A stretch of DNA of 64,000 nucleotides, from assembly GCA_003342815.1 (NCBI GenBank), contig PTEX01000004.1:9489508-9553507 (forward strand), in the 5' to 3' direction. Both the position numbers and the translations under genes were made by a program. The notes beneath the pieces are model-generated. The model saw only the letters and a program-made list of their open reading frames with translations, searched no databases and had not been told where the DNA came from. The DNA comes from Eudromia elegans. Taxonomy: Eukaryota > Chordata > Aves > Tinamiformes > Tinamidae. This document shows positions 61,201 through 64,000 of the stretch, one piece after another; position 1 is the first letter of the stretch; each line of letters begins with the position of its first letter.

Positions 61201-63941
61201 TTCATCAAAAAGTGCTCCCTAAAGCAGATGTAAAAAGTTTGTAATATTGACCATGAACATCTGAAAGATGATCTGAAAGAAAAAAGATGAAGTATCTATC
61301 TCAAAATAAGTCTGCAATATTTATTTACAATAATAATGGCAATATGATATCTGCTGCAAGTTGGAACTGCTTATGCAATCCTCAAAGGGATAGAATGAAA
61401 TGTATGCTGTTTTGTGTTGCATTTTAATAGAAAGTATGAGAGGAAGACGGAAAATGGGTGTTTGCATTAAAAATGATATGACACTATGAACATTAAGTGT
61501 TGCAATAGCAGCAAGTTCTACATGTTATATTAGTAAGAAAGAATGGTTTCTCTCTCATGTAAAGTCCTGCAGCCAGCAAATGAGTGATTGCCTATCAGCT
61601 GTTAGGAGATTTTGATGGTCTATGAAGTCTCTACATATCCTAATCATACAGCTAACATAGAATAAAGGATTTATTTCTTATTAGTGGCAATTCATGGCTT
61701 TTTACAGTTTCTGAAAATAAGTCTTTAAGTGTATTCTGTTCTCAGGATTTTACATAAAGAAGTACTTATTAAGAATTTAGACAAACAACACAATTCATGA
61801 TATATAATGCCATATTGCATGGGAATGGTCATAAAAATATTTCAAGCACAAAGTAATATATCTGTTACTCATTCTTGTTTGTGTATTTTTTCTACTCATG
61901 ATGTTCCTAATGATTTAGAGGTGATGCGTATAATCTGACTCCAGTGCACATATCTTTGTTTATATTGCACTAATGCTTCTTTGCAATTCAGATCAAAGAT
62001 TTCTGCAGTTCAGAAATAAATAAAAATTAAATTAGAGAGAAAGGGAAGATATTTAAAGAACTTATCTGCTTCTGACTTCGTAGGCCTAGGTGTATAAGAA
62101 AGGCAATGCATTTTGTGACTCTTGCCTAATGCATAAGGGAAATGTGGCAATAACCACCACCAGATTACTGCTTCCAAACAATCAAGCTGCCATTTTTATA
62201 TGATACTTAATATTTAAATGACATACTCTTGCATCTGCTGACAATTGATGTAATGGTAATACTTTATGAGTCAATATATATTTAATCAGTGGAAACTGTA
62301 AAAATTGATGAGAAATATATAACATACGTGCATTACAGTGTGTAGCAGCTTTATTAAATAGGAACAGCTCCATATTATTGTCTTTTGAGTTTGTTTAGGT
62401 TTTTTANGGGTATGTGAGACTACTTTGAAATTATCAGAAATTTCATTTACCAACTTAGTCACAGTGTACAGTTAGTGCAAAAGGACCCAAGTAAATCTCA
62501 TATTTATTAGATAGGCATAACAAAATTAGTCATTGTTCTCTTCATACAAATATTTTCAAGTGAGATTTGAAGCCCTATGAATTTTACTTACATTCTAAAT
62601 TCTGACATGAAGCATGATGGCCATGTTTTAAAGAAAGATGGACACATGATTAATATGAAAATTAGGGAGATGCAAGTACCTGAACTAATAAGGTAGTCCT
62701 TATTCAGCCTGGACTACCTTCAGTAATTTTGCCATTTTTCATGTGTCAGCTCTGATGTGGGTTGCTGGAAATAAGCAGCTCAGTGGAAAGCATTTCTCTC
62801 TACTTGGGGAATTTAAGGGCATCCAAGTACATACTTATTTGGAAAAAAAAAAAATATAATATATACACGCAACTGAAGCAAGCTTTTTTTGTTTAGCCAC
62901 TAAATCACAATAAAATTTTATATGAATATTGAACCTGAAAACCTGTCAAGAAAAATTCATTGTGATAATATATGAGAAAGGTTTACTGTCTTGTAGTTAA
63001 AGTAGTGGTTCAGCAAAGTAGTGGTACAATGAGATCTAAAAGGCTATTGTCATTTCAAGTAGAACTACATAATATATTTTCCATAAATATATATATAAAA
63101 GAATAACTTAGGTGAAAAAGAAAACATAAATTCTAAAGAAATTTTGATCAAGCCCAAAACATAAATGCCACTGTTGGATCTGTTACTTCTGGTCTGCAAA
63201 ACTGAGGAAGCTCTGCTGGTGATATTAAGGATGTACAGTACTTGATGGGTGCCATATTTATACATAAAGAATCACCACTTCTTTCCCTTGACAGGTAATT
63301 TTACAGAAAAGGACTGGCCAACATTTGCAAACAGGAGTTCTAATACAAAATACATATACAGTATATGCCATAATTAATATTTTAAGTTTTTATCTCCATG
63401 TTATTTACTTGGAATATTACTAGTCATGTTATTAGCTTCTAATAAATTTGGATTGACTTGTCCATTTCCTAATGGACTTATTTTATTTCACTTGCATCTA
63501 TTCCACTGCAAACATTTAAACAATGTAAGCACAGATAGATACCTCATCTGCATAGTATGTGAAAAGAAGCTCAGATCAACATATTTAATTACTTCTTCCA
63601 TAGTGAGAAGAAAAAATGGTATTACATTTTCTGTACAAATACAAGAAAGTGTTACATTTTCACGTTAATTTTGGTTTTCTACTAGATACCATGGATTGAC
63701 ACTCCCTATTTGATAAAAATAGTTGAACTTAATATTTGAGAAAAGCTACTAATGTTTCATGTAATGGAATTTATTTAAAATTGCAAAAATATTTTTCTCT
63801 GATAAAATATGTGCCTAAATAAATATGTTTGCTTTTTTTTTTTTTTTTTTATTTTCTGTTATGGTAAGGTGGACTTTGCACCATCCTTGATGGCTCGCAT
63901 TGTGTTAGAAAGATTTCTACAAGAGCAAGAGCAAGCCATGC
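32437..63941 (+). CDS. CDIN1: CDIN1 (C15orf41), CDAN1-interacting nuclease 1, 5' part: join of five exons
   Basis: The coding sequence joins 32437-32537, 56281-56326, 57210-57274, 60499-60559 and 63869-63941. This gives 346 nt, or 115 codons plus 1 nt, and it continues beyond the right edge. Cumulative phases are 101, 147, 212, 273 and 346, and all junctions use GT-AG. The translation follows human CDIN1 without a gap (recalled from knowledge of the family, not searched): AQYDEIAQ near the start, [11 protein letters not shown] at 39-49, KRTHAKHHT at 53-61, YLNGV at 72-76, APSLMAR in exon 5. CDIN1 binds codanin-1 and is mutated in congenital dyserythropoietic anaemia type I. The family has N-terminal helix-turn-helix regions followed by a PD-(D/E)XK nuclease domain. 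Only the helix-turn-helix part is encoded here, so the nuclease residues cannot be checked. Intron lengths are 23,743, 883, 3,224 and 3,309 bp. No frameshift or premature stop is seen. Confidence 0.96.
32538..34350 (+). other. CDIN1 intron 1, 5' part
   Basis: The intron begins in the CpG island and grades into unique sequence. A short CpG-containing patch lies at about 33500-33560. No further exon fits the known CDIN1 protein here. Confidence 0.7.
34351..34535 (+). repeat. Tandem direct duplication, 96-bp period, identical 74-bp core
   Basis: The unit beginning GTCAAAATGTTTAAGGG occurs at 34351 and again at 34447. The 74 non-T bases (34351-34424 and 34447-34520) are identical. Each copy ends in a T run, 22 Ts and 15 Ts. 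Perfect identity means a very recent duplication or an assembly error at the poly-T. Confidence 0.95.
34593..34734 (-). pseudogene. Fossil Ty3/gypsy (sushi-like) gag fragment with a frameshift
   Basis: Read on the minus strand, 34734-34714 encodes WNNIALL. A one-base shift at 34713 then moves to a frame running from 34712 to a stop at 34593-34595, which contains FHRGL, QELK and, about 15 residues later, LLIQLA. The order and spacing (WN, AL, F-x-R-G-L, E-L-K, L-I-x-L-A) match the C-terminal capsid region of Ty3/gypsy gag proteins such as the sushi-ichi/RTL group. Weak resemblance may extend to about 34930. No zinc knuckle, protease or LTR was seen. It lies antisense inside CDIN1 intron 1. The family call comes from motif recognition alone. 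Confidence 0.45.
34735..46844 (+). other. CDIN1 intron 1, middle
   Basis: Unique intronic sequence, with a possible continuation of the gag fossil to about 34930 and the poly-A tract at 46.2 kb. A GC-richer patch at about 36290-36540 contains TGACAG (36372-36377) and CTGTCA (36484-36489). Frames at 44547-44948 run on both strands and have no recognisable product. Confidence 0.6.
46195..46227 (+). repeat. Poly-A tract of 33 As in CDIN1 intron 1
   Basis: Thirty-three As follow unique sequence. A processed pseudogene or SINE tail was considered, but the 200 bases upstream show no recognisable coding or tRNA-like sequence and no AATAAA lies at the right distance. The function is unknown. Confidence 0.95.
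46845..46864. repeat. (TG)n(CG)n alternating tract, Z-DNA prone
   Basis: Seven TG steps run directly into CGCGCG, giving 20 bases of alternating pyrimidine-purine. Such tracts adopt the left-handed form most readily when TG meets CG. It sits at the border of an enhancer-like segment. Confidence 0.85.
46865..47110. promoter_or_regulatory. Enhancer-like stretch with POU octamer in intron 1
   Basis: An exact octamer ATGCAAAT lies at 46970-46977. It is followed by CATTAACAGTAATTTATG, GAAAGCCACCTGG (containing a CACCTG E-box) and CATAATTAATTGC. Several homeodomain, POU and bHLH-type sites in unique sequence suggest an enhancer. It is flanked on the left by an alternating purine-pyrimidine tract. 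Confidence 0.35.
47111..55639 (+). other. CDIN1 intron 1, 3' part
   Basis: Unique AT-rich sequence. A 7-bp perfect inverted repeat (CCTTAAC/GTTAAGG) lies at 47570-47588 within a less AT-rich block at about 47.5-47.85 kb that could be regulatory. TA/TG repeats lie at about 54.64-54.66 kb. N positions become more frequent at 54.0-54.75 kb. No exon or mobile element was recognised. Confidence 0.6.
55640..55960. promoter_or_regulatory. Enhancer-like stretch at the 3' end of intron 1
   Basis: The segment is non-repetitive with balanced composition. It ends in a block with CTAATGGAATTTAA, TCCATCAATTATTAATGG and a nearby AATGAATTTC, giving repeated TAATGGA/TCCAT motifs in both orientations. It lies a few hundred bases upstream of exon 2. 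This style is typical of conserved noncoding elements around developmental genes, but conservation itself was not tested. Confidence 0.3.
56281..56326 (+). CDS. CDIN1: CDIN1 coding exon 2 (residues 34-49)
   Basis: This is a 46-nt micro-exon. It is preceded by a strong pyrimidine tract and TTCCAG, and followed by the donor GTTAGA. It encodes the rest of the split serine and then [15 protein letters not shown], which matches the human [15 protein letters not shown] with one conservative change. It ends in phase 0. The donor has a T at +3 and is weaker than the others. Confidence 0.95.
56664..56744. promoter_or_regulatory. Candidate TALE-homeodomain regulatory element in CDIN1 intron 2
   Basis: TGACAGGTGTCA at 56733-56744 is an exact match to the palindromic dimer site TGACAGSTGTCA bound in vitro by MEIS/PKNOX/TGIF proteins. 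Just upstream, ATGATAAATGAC (56664-56675) recurs as its perfect reverse complement at 56717-56728. Further TGACAG/CTGTCA half-sites lie at 56354-56359, 56630-56635 and 56653-56658. Such density within 400 bases, beside the gene that neighbours MEIS2 in vertebrates, suggests a TALE-responsive enhancer. Motifs are seen directly; function is inferred. Confidence 0.5.
57210..57274 (+). CDS. CDIN1: CDIN1 coding exon 3 (residues 50-71, last codon split)
   Basis: A 65-nt exon follows a long T-rich tract ending TTTCCCAG, with donor GTATGA. It encodes [21 protein letters not shown] and the first two bases of an arginine codon. The KRTHAKHHT block is identical to the mammalian protein. The basic and histidine-rich character suits the nucleic-acid-binding N-terminal region, though no experiment is implied. 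Confidence 0.95.
57300..57385. promoter_or_regulatory. Short homeodomain-rich segment after CDIN1 exon 3
   Basis: It contains GAGTCAATTAGCTTATTAG, GCTAATTTTC and CAGCAATTGGGCATTAGG in close succession directly downstream of the exon. The mix of CAATTA, TAATT and CAATTG sites without simple repeats suggests regulatory DNA. Evidence is motif density only. Confidence 0.25.
57386..60498 (+). other. CDIN1 intron 3
   Basis: Unique sequence with ATTA-rich patches (for example AAGCATTAATTATTAG at about 57.70 kb) and a short TA repeat at about 60.24 kb. No additional exon fits between residues 71 and 72. The 3' end carries the pyrimidine tract and TAG acceptor of exon 4. Confidence 0.65.
60499..60559 (+). 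CDS. CDIN1: CDIN1 coding exon 4 (residues 71-91)
   Basis: A 61-nt exon follows TTGTCTTGTCTAG, with donor GTAATC. It completes the split arginine and encodes [20 protein letters not shown], matching the mammalian [20 protein letters not shown] with conservative changes. It ends in phase 0. A minus-strand open frame running across it is a shadow. Confidence 0.95.
60600..60860. promoter_or_regulatory. Homeodomain-motif-rich stretch just downstream of CDIN1 exon 4
   Basis: This segment contains GTAATTAACC, AATAATTAGAC, the 14-bp perfect palindrome ATTTATTAATAAAT at 60733-60746, and GTTAATGTAATTAG within 260 bases. The density of TAAT/ATTA cores is high and simple repeats are absent, the usual look of a conserved noncoding element. 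The 157-codon minus-strand frame here (60385-60858) has no family resemblance. Confidence 0.35.
61021..61200. promoter_or_regulatory. Candidate MEIS/PBX enhancer stretch in CDIN1 intron 4
   Basis: TGACAG (MEIS half-site, 61133-61138) and ATCAATCA (reverse of the PBX-HOX consensus TGATTGAT, 61158-61165) lie 19 bases apart in AT-rich sequence with several TAAT cores. The sequence style resembles deeply conserved developmental enhancers. Without an alignment, conservation is not shown. Confidence 0.35.
61201..63868 (+). other. CDIN1 intron 4, remainder
   Basis: AT-rich unique sequence with short A and T runs and TA patches (about 62.84-62.87 and 63.08-63.10 kb). Nothing further is recognised before the exon 5 acceptor. 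Confidence 0.65.
63833..63850 (+). repeat. T18 tract upstream of CDIN1 exon 5
   Basis: Eighteen Ts end 18 bases before the exon 5 acceptor and probably serve as part of its pyrimidine tract, compensating for the weak GTAAG acceptor context. Confidence 0.85.
63869..63941 (+). CDS. CDIN1: CDIN1 coding exon 5 (residues 92-115 plus 1 nt)
   Basis: A 73-nt exon follows a T18 run and the acceptor GGTAAG, with the strong donor GTAAGT at 63942. It encodes [20 protein letters not shown] followed by EQAM and the first base of the next codon. The known protein has [22 protein letters not shown]. The acceptor is AAG, a less favoured trinucleotide, and it overlaps a donor-like GTAAG. The next exon is beyond the window. 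Confidence 0.94.
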
Positions 63942-64000
63942 GTAAGTGACTTTGTTGTTTCTTTCTTATGTATTCTTTTAGTTTTGGATCTTTTTTTTTT

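Overview
The window looks like nuclear DNA from a bird. It is AT-rich with a single CpG island, carries very few interspersed repeats for its size, and its only clear transposon copies are short 5'-truncated CR1 retroposons of the avian/sauropsid type. A non-avian sauropsid is possible but less likely. Isolated N positions are scattered through it, which suggests masked ambiguous consensus calls in a draft assembly.

Only one protein-coding gene can be supported: the 5' part of CDIN1 (C15orf41, CDAN1-interacting nuclease 1), on the + strand. Five coding exons are present (32437-32537, 56281-56326, 57210-57274, 60499-60559, 63869-63941). They encode about residues 1-115 of a protein of about 281 residues, in perfect phase. 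The gene runs off the right edge, and its nuclease domain lies outside the window. The start codon sits in a CpG-island promoter at about 31.9-32.6 kb.

Region by region: 1-31.9 kb is intergenic with no supportable protein gene. It holds microsatellites, two CR1 pieces (about 27.75 kb on +, 28.96-29.30 kb on -), homeodomain-motif-rich stretches that look like regulatory elements (about 12.4 and 15.4 kb), and a cluster of inverted repeats directly downstream of a TATA box at 17.23-17.47 kb. 32.5-56.3 kb is intron 1, with a Ty3/gypsy-like gag fossil on the minus strand (34.6-34.7 kb), a 96-bp tandem duplication and several enhancer-like stretches. 56.3-64 kb holds short introns that appear dense in regulatory sequence, including an exact palindromic TALE-homeodomain site (TGACAGGTGTCA) beside a 12-bp perfect inverted repeat in intron 2, and a MEIS/PBX motif pair in intron 4.

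In human 15q14, CDIN1 converges on MEIS2, itself a TALE homeodomain gene. The simplest reading is that CDIN1 is a bystander whose introns house regulatory DNA for MEIS2, which should lie to the right of this window. That is inference. The most unusual structure in the window is the TATA-plus-hairpin cluster at 17.2-17.5 kb, which could be an undescribed structured RNA gene.
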